NCBI GenBank assembly: GCA_900544765.1
Contig: UQWI01000014.1
Location: forward strand, 14,777-78,776
Direction: 5' to 3'
Source of the DNA: an uncultured Eubacteriales bacterium
Lineage (GTDB): Bacteria; Bacillota; Clostridia; Oscillospirales; Oscillospiraceae
DNA length: 64,000 nucleotides
Numbering within the stretch: the first letter of the stretch is position 1; every line of letters starts with the position of its first letter. Positions 52,306-62,195 of this stretch are shown here, in pieces. Both the position numbers and the translations under genes were made by a program. The notes under the pieces are model-generated. The model ran no database searches. It saw nothing but the letters and a program-made list of their open reading frames with translations, and was not told the DNA's origin.

Positions 52306-53846
52306 GCCGTGGCCTCCTTCCCCTGGCGCTTGGCGCCGGCCATGTAGAGGCCGAGCTCCTGCGCGGTCGTTTTCTTCGGATCGAGCTCGCCGACAATCTC
52401 GCCCTCGTACATGACGAGGATGCGGTCGGAGAGGCTCATGACCTCGTCGAGCTCGAGGCTGACGAGCAGTACGGCCTGCCCGGCGTCGCGCTCGGCGACG
52501 AGCTGCTTGTGTATGTACTCGATAGCGCCGACGTCAAGGCCTCGCGTGGGCTGCACCGCTACGACCAGCGGCTTGTCACGGTCGAGCTCACGGGCGATAA
52601 TGGCCTTCTGCTGGTTGCCACCGGACATGCTGCGCACCACGGTGACGGGTCCCTGGCCGGAGCGCACGTCGTACTCGTCTATGAGGCGTTCGGCGTATTT
52701 GCGCACCTCGGCGTCATTGATGAAGCCGCCGTGCTGGAACGGGGCCTCGCGGAAGCGCTGCAGCACCATGTTCTGCTCCAGCGTGAAATCGAGGATGAGG
52801 CCGTGCTTGTGCCGGTCCTCGGGTATGTGGCTCATGTTCTCGCCGCGCCTGCGTATGGAGGCGCGGGTGATGTCCCTGCCGCAGAGCTTTATGCTGCCTC
52901 CGGAGACCTTGTCCAGGCCGGTGAGGCCGTGAATGAGCTCGGTCTGGCCGTTGCCGTCTATACCGGCTATGCACACTATTTCGCCGCGGCGGACGTTGAA
53001 GCTCACGTTCTTGACCGCGTCGCGCTTATGCAGGTGCGAGGGTACGCTGAGGTCCTCCACCTCGAGCACCACGTCGCCGGGCTTGGACGGGCCCTTCTCG
53101 ACGACAAGCTGTACAGGACGTCCGACCATCATGTTGGAGAGCTCCTGCTGGTTGGTGTCGCAGGTGTTGACCGTGCCGATGCACTTGCCCTTGCGCAGCA
53201 CGGTGACGCGGTCGGAGACCTCCATTATCTCGTTGAGCTTGTGGGAGATGAAGAGTATGCTCTTGCCCTCCTTGGCAAACTCGCGCATGGTGGCCATGAG
53301 CTCGTCTATCTCCTGCGGAGTCAGGACCGCCGTGGGCTCGTCAAAGATGAGTATCTCGTTGTCACGATAGAGCATCTTGAGTATTTCAACGCGCTGCTGC
53401 ATGCCGACGGTGATGTCCTCAACCTTTGCGTCGAGGTCAACCTTCAGGCCGTAGCGCTCGCTGAGCTCTTCCACGCGGCGGCGGGCCTCCTTCTTCTGAA
53501 GAAAGCCGAATTTGGTAGTTTCGGCGCCGAGGATGATGTTGTCGAGCACGGTGAAAACATCCACCAGCTTGAAGTGCTGGTGCACCATGCCGATGTGCAG
53601 CGCCGTGGCGTCGTTGGGGTCCTTTATTTTGACCTCCTCGCCATTTTTCTTGATTATGCCCTGCTCCGGCTGATAGAGCCCGAACAGCACGCTCATAAGC
53701 GTGCTTTTGCCGGCGCCGTTTTCACCCAGCAGTGCGTGAATTTCTCCGCGCTTCAGCTGCAGGGTGATGTCGTCGTTGGCAATGATGCCCGGGAACTCCT
53801 TGGTTATGTGGAGCATTTCAATGATGTAATCCGGCTGTTGAGCCAC
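52302..53846 (-). CDS. Nucleoside ABC transporter ATP-binding protein (NupO-like)
   Basis: A 514-residue double ABC ATPase as in ribose, galactose and nucleoside importers. The first half has Walker A LLGENGAGKSTLM, signature VGMQQRVEILKM and Walker B ILIFDEPTAVL. In the second half the P-loop position reads CIAGIDGNGQTELI (degenerate, normal for the family), with signature SMSGGNQQKAIIA and VVAVQPTRGLDVGA. The GTG start follows GGGGGGCGGTTCG. It is the first gene of the operon behind the promoter at 53881-53909. The substrate-binding partner is probably the BMP lipoprotein at 11.6 kb. Confidence 0.92.
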   Translation of the reverse strand: MAQQPDYIIEMLHITKEFPGIIANDDITLQLKRGEIHALLGENGAGKSTLMSVLFGLYQPEQGIIKKNGEEVKIKDPNDATALHIGMVHQHFKLVDVFTVLDNIILGAETTKFGFLQKKEARRRVEELSERYGLKVDLDAKVEDITVGMQQRVEILKMLYRDNEILIFDEPTAVLTPQEIDELMATMREFAKEGKSILFISHKLNEIMEVSDRVTVLRKGKCIGTVNTCDTNQQELSNMMVGRPVQLVVEKGPSKPGDVVLEVEDLSVPSHLHKRDAVKNVSFNVRRGEIVCIAGIDGNGQTELIHGLTGLDKVSGGSIKLCGRDITRASIRRRGENMSHIPEDRHKHGLILDFTLEQNMVLQRFREAPFQHGGFINDAEVRKYAERLIDEYDVRSGQGPVTVVRSMSGGNQQKAIIARELDRDKPLVVAVQPTRGLDVGAIEYIHKQLVAERDAGQAVLLVSLELDEVMSLSDRILVMYEGEIVGELDPKKTTAQELGLYMAGAKRQGKEATA

Positions 53847-53880
53847 CGAACCGCCCCCCTTTGCATAATTCTTTCACTTT

Positions 53881-53909
53881 ATTATAATTTAAACAGCGCG
53901 AAAACACAA
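53881..53909 (-). promoter_or_regulatory. Promoter of the nucleoside ABC operon
   Basis: On the minus strand TTGTGT, 17 bases, TATAAT, about 35 bases before the GTG start. Confidence 0.6.
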
Positions 53910-53944
53910 GACGAATGTGCCCGGTTGCCGAAATAAATCGTGAA

Positions 53945-53974
53945 ACAGCGCCCGCTGTCGAAACCGGGCGCTGT
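53945..53974 (-). terminator. Terminator of the spermidine synthase-like gene
   Basis: ACAGCGCCCG and CGGGCGCTGT around a ten-base loop, followed by TTTC on the minus strand. Confidence 0.65.
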
Positions 53975-53984
53975 ATTGCTGAGG

Positions 53985-55574
53985 CTATTGCAGCAGGCTC
54001 ATTATGCCGTTTTCTGCTATCTGGCCGCGCAGGACTTCAAGCTCGCCGGCGATAATCTCGTCCAGTACGCGCATGCCGAGCAGCTCCACGGGAGCCCTGT
54101 CGTCGGTGAGGATATAGTCCCCGCCCTCTACGGCCTCCAGGCCGTCGTCCACGCGCTGCATGATGGCGGCGTACTCGTCGGGTACATCGCCGCGGCGCTC
54201 CTCAAAGCGAGCGAGCGCGTCCGCGTCTGCGGTGGCGAAGAGCTCCATGTTGGTACCGGAGCTCACGCGCACGGTCCATGCGTAGGGGAACACGCTCTTT
54301 ATGGTGTCCATGAGGTACTCGTTCATGGAGCCCTCGCTCTCGGAGCGCATGGACATGTTCACGACCATGACGCCGCCGGGCTTGAGGTGGTTATAGACCT
54401 CGGTGAAGAACTCCACGCTGCTCATCTGGAAGGGAATGGTGATGTCCTGGTAGGCGTCGACCATGATGACGTCCCACTGCTCGTCGCTGGCCGTCAGCCA
54501 CGCGCGGCCGTCCCCGACCACGGCGTTGACTTCCTCCGGCAAATCGAAGTATTCACGCGCTATATTGACAATTTTCTCGTCTATCTCGACGCCGGTCACG
54601 CTGCAGCCCGGGAAGTACTCCAGGCACTGCTCGGCGAAGGTGCCGGTGCCGAGGCCGAGAATGAGCACGTCCTCCACGTCCTCCGCCATGAGCGGGGCCG
54701 CCAGGGCGTAGTCATAGTACATACCGGTCATGCCGCCGGACTTCATCTTGCGCGACTGTACGCCGAAGGCCACGTTGGTGGAGAGGTTGATGCTGTTCTC
54801 GTCCTCGGTGACCTGGAGGTAGTTGTAGATGCTCTCATCCTCGAGCACGATGTCGTCCCCGGCCCAGAAGGCGAAGGAGTAGTTCATCGGAGTGAAGATG
54901 AGCGCGGTGATGACGACGGCGCAGACGGCGCTGCGGGCTATCCAGCGCTTGCGCGAGATGAAGAAGGCGAGGGAGATGACGGCGAGGATTGCGGCGAAGA
55001 TGAGAAAGGTGCGCGCCGTGCCGACGGCGGGTATGGTGACGAAGGTGGGCAGGAAGGTGCCGATGATGCTGCCTATGGTGTTGAGGGCTTCCAGCTCGCC
55101 GAGGGTCTTGCCGTTGTCGTCCAGGCTGTCGGTGGTGTACTTCATCAGCGAGGGCGTCACCGTGCCGAGCAGCATCAGCGGGAACACGAACAGCACCAGG
55201 CAGGAGCCCATCGAGGCCCAGACGAGGAAGTTAGAGTTTAAAAAGAGCGCCAGCAGCCCGGTCACGCCTGCGATGACGCAGCGGCCGATAAAGGGGATGA
55301 GCGCCGTCCAGACGGCGACGAGCAGCAGACGCTTAAAGAGCCGCTCCGGCTCCGGGTGCTTGTCCGCGCTGCGTCCGCCCCAGACGTTGCCGATGGCCAT
55401 GGCTATCATGATGGTGCCGATTATGACCGTCCAGACTATCTGCGAGCTGGAGAAGTACGGCGCCAGCAGGCGGCTCGCGCCGAGCTCTATGGCCATGACC
55501 GACATGCCGGAGAAAAAGCTGGTCAGGTACAGGAAGATTTTTTGGCCCAGGATGGGCGCCTTGCTTTTTTCCAT
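53985..55574 (-). CDS. Membrane-fused spermidine synthase-like protein
   Basis: A 529-residue fusion. The first 220 residues carry about six or seven membrane helices (FLYLTSFFSGMSVMAIELGA, VWTVIIGTIMIAMAIGNVWG, VLFVFPLMLLGTVTPSLMKY); the rest is a spermidine synthase-type Rossmann domain: DVLILGLGTGTFAEQCLEYF, CSVTGVEIDEKIVNIAREYF, NAVVGDGRAWL and WDVIMVDAYQDITIPFQMSS. The fused form is widespread in bacteria, but its real substrate is rarely known; membrane-linked aminopropyl or methyl transfer are both possible. AAAGGAGGCTTCCACGC precedes the ATG. It stands alone. Confidence 0.88.
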   Translation of the reverse strand: MEKSKAPILGQKIFLYLTSFFSGMSVMAIELGASRLLAPYFSSSQIVWTVIIGTIMIAMAIGNVWGGRSADKHPEPERLFKRLLLVAVWTALIPFIGRCVIAGVTGLLALFLNSNFLVWASMGSCLVLFVFPLMLLGTVTPSLMKYTTDSLDDNGKTLGELEALNTIGSIIGTFLPTFVTIPAVGTARTFLIFAAILAVISLAFFISRKRWIARSAVCAVVITALIFTPMNYSFAFWAGDDIVLEDESIYNYLQVTEDENSINLSTNVAFGVQSRKMKSGGMTGMYYDYALAAPLMAEDVEDVLILGLGTGTFAEQCLEYFPGCSVTGVEIDEKIVNIAREYFDLPEEVNAVVGDGRAWLTASDEQWDVIMVDAYQDITIPFQMSSVEFFTEVYNHLKPGGVMVVNMSMRSESEGSMNEYLMDTIKSVFPYAWTVRVSSGTNMELFATADADALARFEERRGDVPDEYAAIMQRVDDGLEAVEGGDYILTDDRAPVELLGMRVLDEIIAGELEVLRGQIAENGIMSLLQ

Positions 55575-55665
55575 GCGTGGAAGCCTCCTTTATATCCACA
55601 GCGTATGATAACACACACGGGAGCGTTTGGGAATTGGAGGATTAGATAAAATTGGCGGTACGAAA

Positions 55666-55690
55666 CCCGCCGGACGGAAAGTCCGGCGGG
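55666..55690 (-). terminator. Terminator of the ZIP transporter gene
   Basis: CCCGCCGGAC-GGAAA-GTCCGGCGGG just past the stop, followed by GTTTC on the minus strand. Confidence 0.7.
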
Positions 55691-55697
55691 CTTCGCT

Positions 55698-56483
55698 TCA
55701 TCCCAGCGCCACGTCCAGCACCATCATTACCGAAAAGCCGGCCAGCGTGGATATTGCCATTAGCTCGCTGCGTTCGTTGCTCTGGCTCTCCGGTATCAGC
55801 TCCGCGACGACGACGTATATCATCGCCCCGGCGGCGAAGGAGAGCATATACGGCAGCAGCCGCTGCACGGTGAGCACCAGCAGCGCACCCACGACGCCCG
55901 CTATGGGCTCGACCGCGCCGGAGAGCTGGCCGATGCAGAAGGCGCGCGCCCTTGACGCCCCCTCGCGCCTGAGCGGCACGCTCACGGCCAGGCCCTCCGG
56001 GAAGTTCTGCAAGCCTATGCCCAGCGCAAGCATGCAGGCCGCGCCCAGCGTCGCGCCGGGTATGCCGTAGGCCAGGGAGCCGAAGGCCACGCCCACGCTT
56101 AGGCCCTCGGGTATGTTGTGCAGCGTGATGCTGCTGACCAGCATTGCCGCGCGCCTGTTTCCCACGCCGCGCGCGTCCAGCCGCGCCCAGGCCCGGTCGC
56201 CCAGAAAGAGCAGAGCCCCGCCTACGAGGAAGCCGATGAGGACGGTCAGAGGCACGTTCATGTCCAGCTGCGCGGAGAGCTCCATCGCCGGGCTGAGCAG
56301 GGAAAAGAAGCTCGCCGCCGTCATCACGCCGGCCGCGAAGCCGAGCATGGCGTCAAGGGCGCTGCGGTTGAGCTCACGGAAGAAAAACACCGCCGCCGCT
56401 CCCAGCGCCGTCACTCCCCAGGTGAACAGCGTGGCGATGAGCGCCTGCACCGTGTGCGGCAGCGCCGTAAACCATTCTGTCAT
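55698..56483 (-). CDS. ZIP family metal transporter
   Basis: A 261-residue importer of zinc or a similar divalent metal. Eight helices are visible; helix 4 has SSITLHNIPEGLSVGVAFGS and helix 5 has GIGLQNFPEGLAVSVPLRRE, the paired HNxPEG / QNxPEG metal-binding motifs of the GufA/ZIP branch. The short loop between helices 3 and 4 (about residues 100-115, LGDRAWARLDARGVG) lacks a His-rich stretch. The GGGGTC site before the ATG is modest. It is monocistronic with its own terminator. No Zur box was recognised. Confidence 0.92.
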   Translation of the reverse strand: MTEWFTALPHTVQALIATLFTWGVTALGAAAVFFFRELNRSALDAMLGFAAGVMTAASFFSLLSPAMELSAQLDMNVPLTVLIGFLVGGALLFLGDRAWARLDARGVGNRRAAMLVSSITLHNIPEGLSVGVAFGSLAYGIPGATLGAACMLALGIGLQNFPEGLAVSVPLRREGASRARAFCIGQLSGAVEPIAGVVGALLVLTVQRLLPYMLSFAAGAMIYVVVAELIPESQSNERSELMAISTLAGFSVMMVLDVALG

Positions 56484-56550
56484 GCAAAGACCCCACAGTT
56501 TAAACTACTGGCGGCAGACCTATCCGCCGCCCTGTGGTCATACTATGCAG

Positions 56551-56727
56551 TTAAGCCTCAAGTTGCCTCTCCGGCTCCGCCGCCACGGAGATGAACAATT
56601 CCTCCGCCTCGCACTGGGCGGCTGTCAGAATATCCTTTGCCCGAGCGGCCCGCCCTCTGCTCAAGCACTCTATGGCGTCGGTAATGCGGTTGAAAAGAAT
56701 GCTGTACATCTTCCGGTATCCGTCCAT
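56551..56727 (-). CDS. 58-residue protein paired with an XRE regulator
   Basis: A short gene with GAGGTTTTAAGC before the ATG. It encodes MDGYRKMYSILFNRITDAIE then CLSRGRAARAKDILTAAQCE and AEELFISVAAEPERQLEA. It looks all-helical, with a conserved-style pattern (YR.MY..LF..I.DAIE.L..G....A..IL..AQ..AEE.FI) seen, to my recollection, in small uncharacterised clostridial proteins linked to phage or conjugative elements. It is divergent from the XRE gene and shares the operator at 56741-56818. Confidence 0.75.
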   Translation of the reverse strand: MDGYRKMYSILFNRITDAIECLSRGRAARAKDILTAAQCEAEELFISVAAEPERQLEA

Positions 56728-56740
56728 GCTTAAAACCTCA

Positions 56741-56818
56741 TTTTGACCAGTATCACGGTCAATATTTTCTCACAGCTTGGCATAAGATAGAGAAAACTGC
56801 AACCAATACTGGTCAAAA
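56741..56818. promoter_or_regulatory. Shared operator between the 58-residue gene and the XRE regulator
   Basis: A perfect 13-bp inverted pair, TTTTGACCAGTAT (56741-56753) and ATACTGGTCAAAA (56806-56818), flanks the divergent start region. A third half-site GGTCAA (56757-56762) makes a tighter dyad TTGACC-N8-GGTCAA at 56743-56762. Such spacing fits cooperative binding by an XRE dimer to both promoters. Confidence 0.65.
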
Positions 56819-56832
56819 AGCGGGGTGTACAC

Positions 56833-57084
56833 TTGGAGCAGAAGATACGGCGCGACCGCAACATGGGCGCTAATCTGCGCCGCCTGCGGAAAGAGCGCGG
56901 CATATCTCAGGAAAAGCTGTGCGCCGAGCTGCAGCGGCGCGGCTGCGACATAGGCCGTACCACCTACGCCAAGTATGAGTCGGGCGAGCTGAACATACGC
57001 GCGAGCGTACTGATAGAGCTGAGGAAAATATACGGCTGCACCTACGACGAGTTCTTCGCCGGCCTGGACACAGCAGAAGCATAA
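56833..57084 (+). CDS. XRE-family transcriptional regulator
   Basis: An 83-residue single helix-turn-helix protein: NMGANLRRLRKERGISQEKL, CAELQRRGCDIGRTTYAKYE and SGELNIRASVLIELRKIYGC. The TTG start follows GGGGTG by five bases; an ATG ten codons in is possible but would cut into helix 1. Little exists outside the DNA-binding domain, so it probably acts as a dimer repressor without its own ligand domain. It is divergent from the 58-residue gene across a shared operator. Confidence 0.88.
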   Translation: MEQKIRRDRNMGANLRRLRKERGISQEKLCAELQRRGCDIGRTTYAKYESGELNIRASVLIELRKIYGCTYDEFFAGLDTAEA

Positions 57085-57106
57085 AAGCCCCCGGACGGGG
57101 GCTTTT
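57083..57106. terminator. Bidirectional terminator between XRE and serpin genes
   Basis: AAAAGCCCCC-GGAC-GGGGGCTTTT, overlapping the end of the XRE gene and six bases before the serpin stop on the other strand. Confidence 0.85.
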
Positions 57107-57111
57107 AGTTT

Positions 57112-58314
57112 TTACAGTCCCTCCCCGGTCATGGAGCCGATGAAGAGGGGGATATTGTACTGCGTGTCGACTATCATGTAGAGGAACGGGCGATCGAGTA
57201 TCACGCTTTTTTCCACAAGCATGTCGCCCTCCGCGTTCATCTCCACCACCGTGGCCGCGCCCGCGCGGGTTCCGAGCGGCGTCACGTCGATGAAAGTCTT
57301 GTGCAGCACGCGGCTGACATAGATGTTGCCCAGCGTTGAGTGTCCCATGCCGGTGAAGTCGGCCGCTGCCGCATCGAAGGCGTCTGTCATACCCATCGCC
57401 TCGAGCGTCTCGCGCAGCTCTTTTTCAAACTCGCTGCTGAAGCTGGGCATGGCTGTTTCCACGGTTGTGCTCTCCGCGCCCGCAAGTGCGGCGGTGATTG
57501 CCTCGCCGGTGAGCGAGCCGATGAGGCCGTCGAGGCCCACGCCCTCGTCCGGCAGCAGTGCCGCAAAGGCGTAGCGTCCGCCCTCGTATGGCTTCATGAA
57601 GCCGGTGAAGCCCTCGCCCTCCAGGTAGGTCTGCTCATCTCCGTACATCATCTGCACGGTTTTGTCCCCGCCCGCGGCGTGGAATACGCTGTCGTGCAGC
57701 TGATGCTCCTTGTACTCCACCTCCCAGCCGGCCTCAAAGGCCAGGGCGTTCACGAGGTACATGACCGCGTCGGCGGGTATCTCGTCGAGTATGTCCTCTA
57801 TCATGCCGTCGGTGTGTTCGCTGACCCAGGCGTTCAAATCACTGCAGGTTTCGGCGTCGAACTCGCGCGCGAAGACCTCTGCGCCCGCAAAGGATGCGCA
57901 GTCCGCTAGGAAGTCCCGGTTTGGTTCAAACGTGCCGTCGTCTCGGAACCAGACGGAGTTTGCAAGCTTTGCCTCCGTGCCCTCGACGCTCGACATGTAT
58001 GCTGCGAGGGATGCCCGCATGGCCTCCGCGTCAAGGCCGAAAACCTGCTCCATCTGCGCAAGCGTCTCACCACGCGCCCCGGCCTCGGTCATGGCCAGCG
58101 CTGCGAGCACGCTCACCGGCGAGACAAGCACATCACCGCCGTCGTAGAGGCGCGCAAACAGCCCGGAGGTGAAGTCCGCAACCGGCTCCGCCGCAAGAGA
58201 CGCGTCGCCGGCCTCTGCGGGCGTCACGCCCTTGAGCAGGCCCGCGTCCACCGTGCCGCAGCCGGCCAGGGACAGCAGAAGGGACAGCGCCAGGATTAGT
58301 GACAGTTTCTTCAT
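57112..58314 (-). CDS. Serpin family lipoprotein
   Basis: A 400-residue serpin with a lipoprotein signal (MKKLSLILALSLLLSLAGCG, Cys at residue 19). The serpin fold covers about residues 45-398: DVLVSPVSVLAALAMTEAGA, KLANSVWFRDDGTFEPNRDF, VMYLVNALAFEAGWEVEYKE, ALLPDEGVGLDGLIG, and the loop region VLHKTFIDVTPLGTRAGAAT (hinge less canonical than in the serpin at 13.4 kb), then LDRPFLYMIVDTQYNIPLFI. It should sit on the outer membrane face and trap proteases near the cell. It is monocistronic with GGAGG upstream, and unlike the other serpin has no anti-sigma-like segment. Confidence 0.9.
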   Translation of the reverse strand: MKKLSLILALSLLLSLAGCGTVDAGLLKGVTPAEAGDASLAAEPVADFTSGLFARLYDGGDVLVSPVSVLAALAMTEAGARGETLAQMEQVFGLDAEAMRASLAAYMSSVEGTEAKLANSVWFRDDGTFEPNRDFLADCASFAGAEVFAREFDAETCSDLNAWVSEHTDGMIEDILDEIPADAVMYLVNALAFEAGWEVEYKEHQLHDSVFHAAGGDKTVQMMYGDEQTYLEGEGFTGFMKPYEGGRYAFAALLPDEGVGLDGLIGSLTGEAITAALAGAESTTVETAMPSFSSEFEKELRETLEAMGMTDAFDAAAADFTGMGHSTLGNIYVSRVLHKTFIDVTPLGTRAGAATVVEMNAEGDMLVEKSVILDRPFLYMIVDTQYNIPLFIGSMTGEGL

Positions 58315-58455
58315 TTTCCATCATCCTCCCATATTATACAGGTTTGACGTGTGCGTTCATAGATTGTTCCACATTTGTTCAAAATGTGACCGTGGATTAG
58401 CGAGGGCTTTCGGGTTAAAATTAACTATCCGGTATCAAGATGGAAGGGTGATAAT

Positions 58456-60318
<1,863 letters not shown>

Positions 60319-60330
60319 AACTTAAAACAA

Positions 60331-60356
60331 AACGCACCGGATTAATCCGGTGCGTT
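60331..60356. terminator. Terminator of ftsH and the AraC gene
   Basis: A 26-base perfect palindrome AACGCACCGGATT and complement with T runs on both sides; it serves two converging genes. Confidence 0.85.
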
Positions 60357-60386
60357 TTTGTGCTCTGAAACGAGACGAGGCCGTGC

Positions 60387-61295
60387 TTATTCCTGCTGCC
60401 GCGCGCCGCTCATACGGGCGCGGTATTCGCGCGGCGGGAAGCCGTAATAGTCGCTGAAGGCGCGTGAAAACACGGTGCTGCCTGTGAAGCCGCACTCTGA
60501 GGCGACGTCCTGTATATTCATGTCCGGCCGGGCCAGGAGCATGGCGGCGGCCTGGCTCAGGCGGTGGCGGGTCACATACTGCCTGGGGGTCATGCCGAGC
60601 TGGCGTATGAATATCCGCTCGCACTTTCGGTCGCCGAGCCCGGCGGCCGCAGCTATGTCGCGCAGGCGTATGGGCAGGTTGATATTCTTGTGTATGTAGT
60701 CGAGCATCAGCTTGATATGGGCGCTCTCGCGCTCTGCGCGTGAGGTCTCCTCGGTCATGTCCACAAAGCGGTCCGCCATCAGCAGGCAGAGACGGCTCAG
60801 CTTGTCTCTGACCACAAACTCGTAGCCGGGGGCCTCGCTCTCCATCGCGCGGAAGGCCTCCAGGAAGGCGCTGGCGGCCTCTGGGTGCTCGCCGCCGCGC
60901 AGGAGCAGCCCGCTGAAGGAGCGGTTCTCAACTAGGGGGCGGATATAGCGGCGGGCAAATACCGTATCCTCGCTGCCGGAGATGAGCTCGGGGCGAAAGA
61001 CCAAAACGCGCAGTTTGCTGTCCTCCACAGGACGTGTGTAGTGCAGTACGTTGGAGTTTATGCAGAAGCAGTCGCCGACCTCGGCGTAGCTCTTCATCTC
61101 AGGTACGCGCTGCTCCACTTCTCCGGCGGCGACGTACTGTATTTCCAGCTCCTCGTGCCAGTGCACGGGCACTTCGTCGAGCGTGTCCTGGGCCAGGTTG
61201 AGGGTGTAGGCGGCGCATGGAAACTCGGGCGTGCCGTGCATGGCAAGCTCCTGGCGGGCTCCCCCTACGTTCACTTTATCTACGCCAATCAACAT
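60387..61295 (-). CDS. AraC-family regulator with cupin domain
   Basis: A 302-residue regulator. The N-terminal cupin (about residues 25-115: VPVHWHEELEIQYVAAGEVE and VGDCFCINSNVLHYTRPVED) would bind a small ligand, often a sugar. The C-terminal double helix-turn-helix has LMLDYIHKNINLPIRLRDIA, RKCERIFIRQLGMTPRQYVT and IQDVASECGFTGSTVFSRAF. The ATG at 61295 follows GAGGTGG by seven bases. No sugar genes are adjacent, so the target is unknown. Confidence 0.92.
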   Translation of the reverse strand: MLIGVDKVNVGGARQELAMHGTPEFPCAAYTLNLAQDTLDEVPVHWHEELEIQYVAAGEVEQRVPEMKSYAEVGDCFCINSNVLHYTRPVEDSKLRVLVFRPELISGSEDTVFARRYIRPLVENRSFSGLLLRGGEHPEAASAFLEAFRAMESEAPGYEFVVRDKLSRLCLLMADRFVDMTEETSRAERESAHIKLMLDYIHKNINLPIRLRDIAAAAGLGDRKCERIFIRQLGMTPRQYVTRHRLSQAAAMLLARPDMNIQDVASECGFTGSTVFSRAFSDYYGFPPREYRARMSGARQQE

Positions 61296-61433
61296 AGTCA
61301 ACCACCTCGCTGTTTGTATATTATATCAGAACAGCCGGGTTTCGGCAAGCTGAAAATGGACAAAATGCAAAAAGCGGGGACGGCGGGGAGCCCGGGAGGA
61401 AAAGGCGGGAGACGCCGCCGGGATAACCGCGTC

Positions 61434-62195
61434 TCAGCCGACTATCTCCAGCCCCTCAAGCGCGCCGCGCAGGCGCGCCCCGTGACCCTCATAGGCCTCT
61501 AGGAAGGTCTGTATGATGATGCGGAAGCAGCCGCCGCGGCCGTTTTCGCAGATGTAGTAGCTCCGCACGCAGTCGTCGAAGGAGATTTCGCCGGGGCAGC
61601 TGAACGTCAGGCACAGGAACGGGAAGTCCCCGGTCGGCTCCGTGATATTGTCCAGCTCGAGCACCCCGAGTCCAGCCTCCTCCCCGGTGATACTTGCGGC
61701 CAGCCTGTCTGGGGTCGTGTCCGCGACCTGCACTATCTCCATGTACGTCTCCGGAAGGGAGCTGTAGAAGTCCTCCGTGACCGGCTCGGCGGTGTAATCG
61801 AAGCTCGCGCGCAGGTAGTTTTCGCCTTCGGTGACCTTGTAGCGGTCGTCAATGTAAATCACATAGTCCGCCCAGGGCGAGGGTGCGTCCGTCACGGAGA
61901 GCTCGCCGTGCGCCTCGGCGTCAATCTGCTCGTTTATCCCTTCTATAGGAACGGTTACAGTTTTCGGCGGGAAGAGCCGCTCTATCAGATCCCCGCACAC
62001 CTCGGAGACATATTCGGCAAAGGCCTTGCCTGACGGAGTCTGGAAAAACACAAGCATGAGCGCGGCGGTAACGGCGGCGACTGCTGCCGCAATACGCAGT
62101 GTCCTGCGGCGGCGCTTTGCCGGCATGGCCTCGGCGTCAAGTATGAGATCCCCGCCAATTTCCCCGATTGCGTCGAGCAGCCTGTCAGCGTCCAT
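61434..62195 (-). CDS. Anti-sigma-like single-pass membrane protein
   Basis: A 253-residue protein encoded with the ECF factor upstream (11-base overlap). MDADRLLDAIGEIGGDLILD is the cytosolic segment typical of clostridial ECF anti-sigma factors; a basic stretch (AKRRRRTLR) and one helix (about residues 33-52) follow. The outer part contains EYVSEVCGDLIERLFPPKTV and a DUF4367-like region ending YYICENGRGGCFRIIIQTFL. It probably holds the sigma factor at the membrane until an outside cue. The N-terminal 50 residues align with those of the serpin at 13.4 kb. Confidence 0.8.
   Translation of the reverse strand: MDADRLLDAIGEIGGDLILDAEAMPAKRRRRTLRIAAAVAAVTAALMLVFFQTPSGKAFAEYVSEVCGDLIERLFPPKTVTVPIEGINEQIDAEAHGELSVTDAPSPWADYVIYIDDRYKVTEGENYLRASFDYTAEPVTEDFYSSLPETYMEIVQVADTTPDRLAASITGEEAGLGVLELDNITEPTGDFPFLCLTFSCPGEISFDDCVRSYYICENGRGGCFRIIIQTFLEAYEGHGARLRGALEGLEIVG

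Noticed and set aside
57112-58314. Second serpin as another sigma-linked sensor
   Set aside because: It has a lipoprotein signal, no anti-sigma-like segment and no ECF neighbour, so it is treated as a plain surface serpin.
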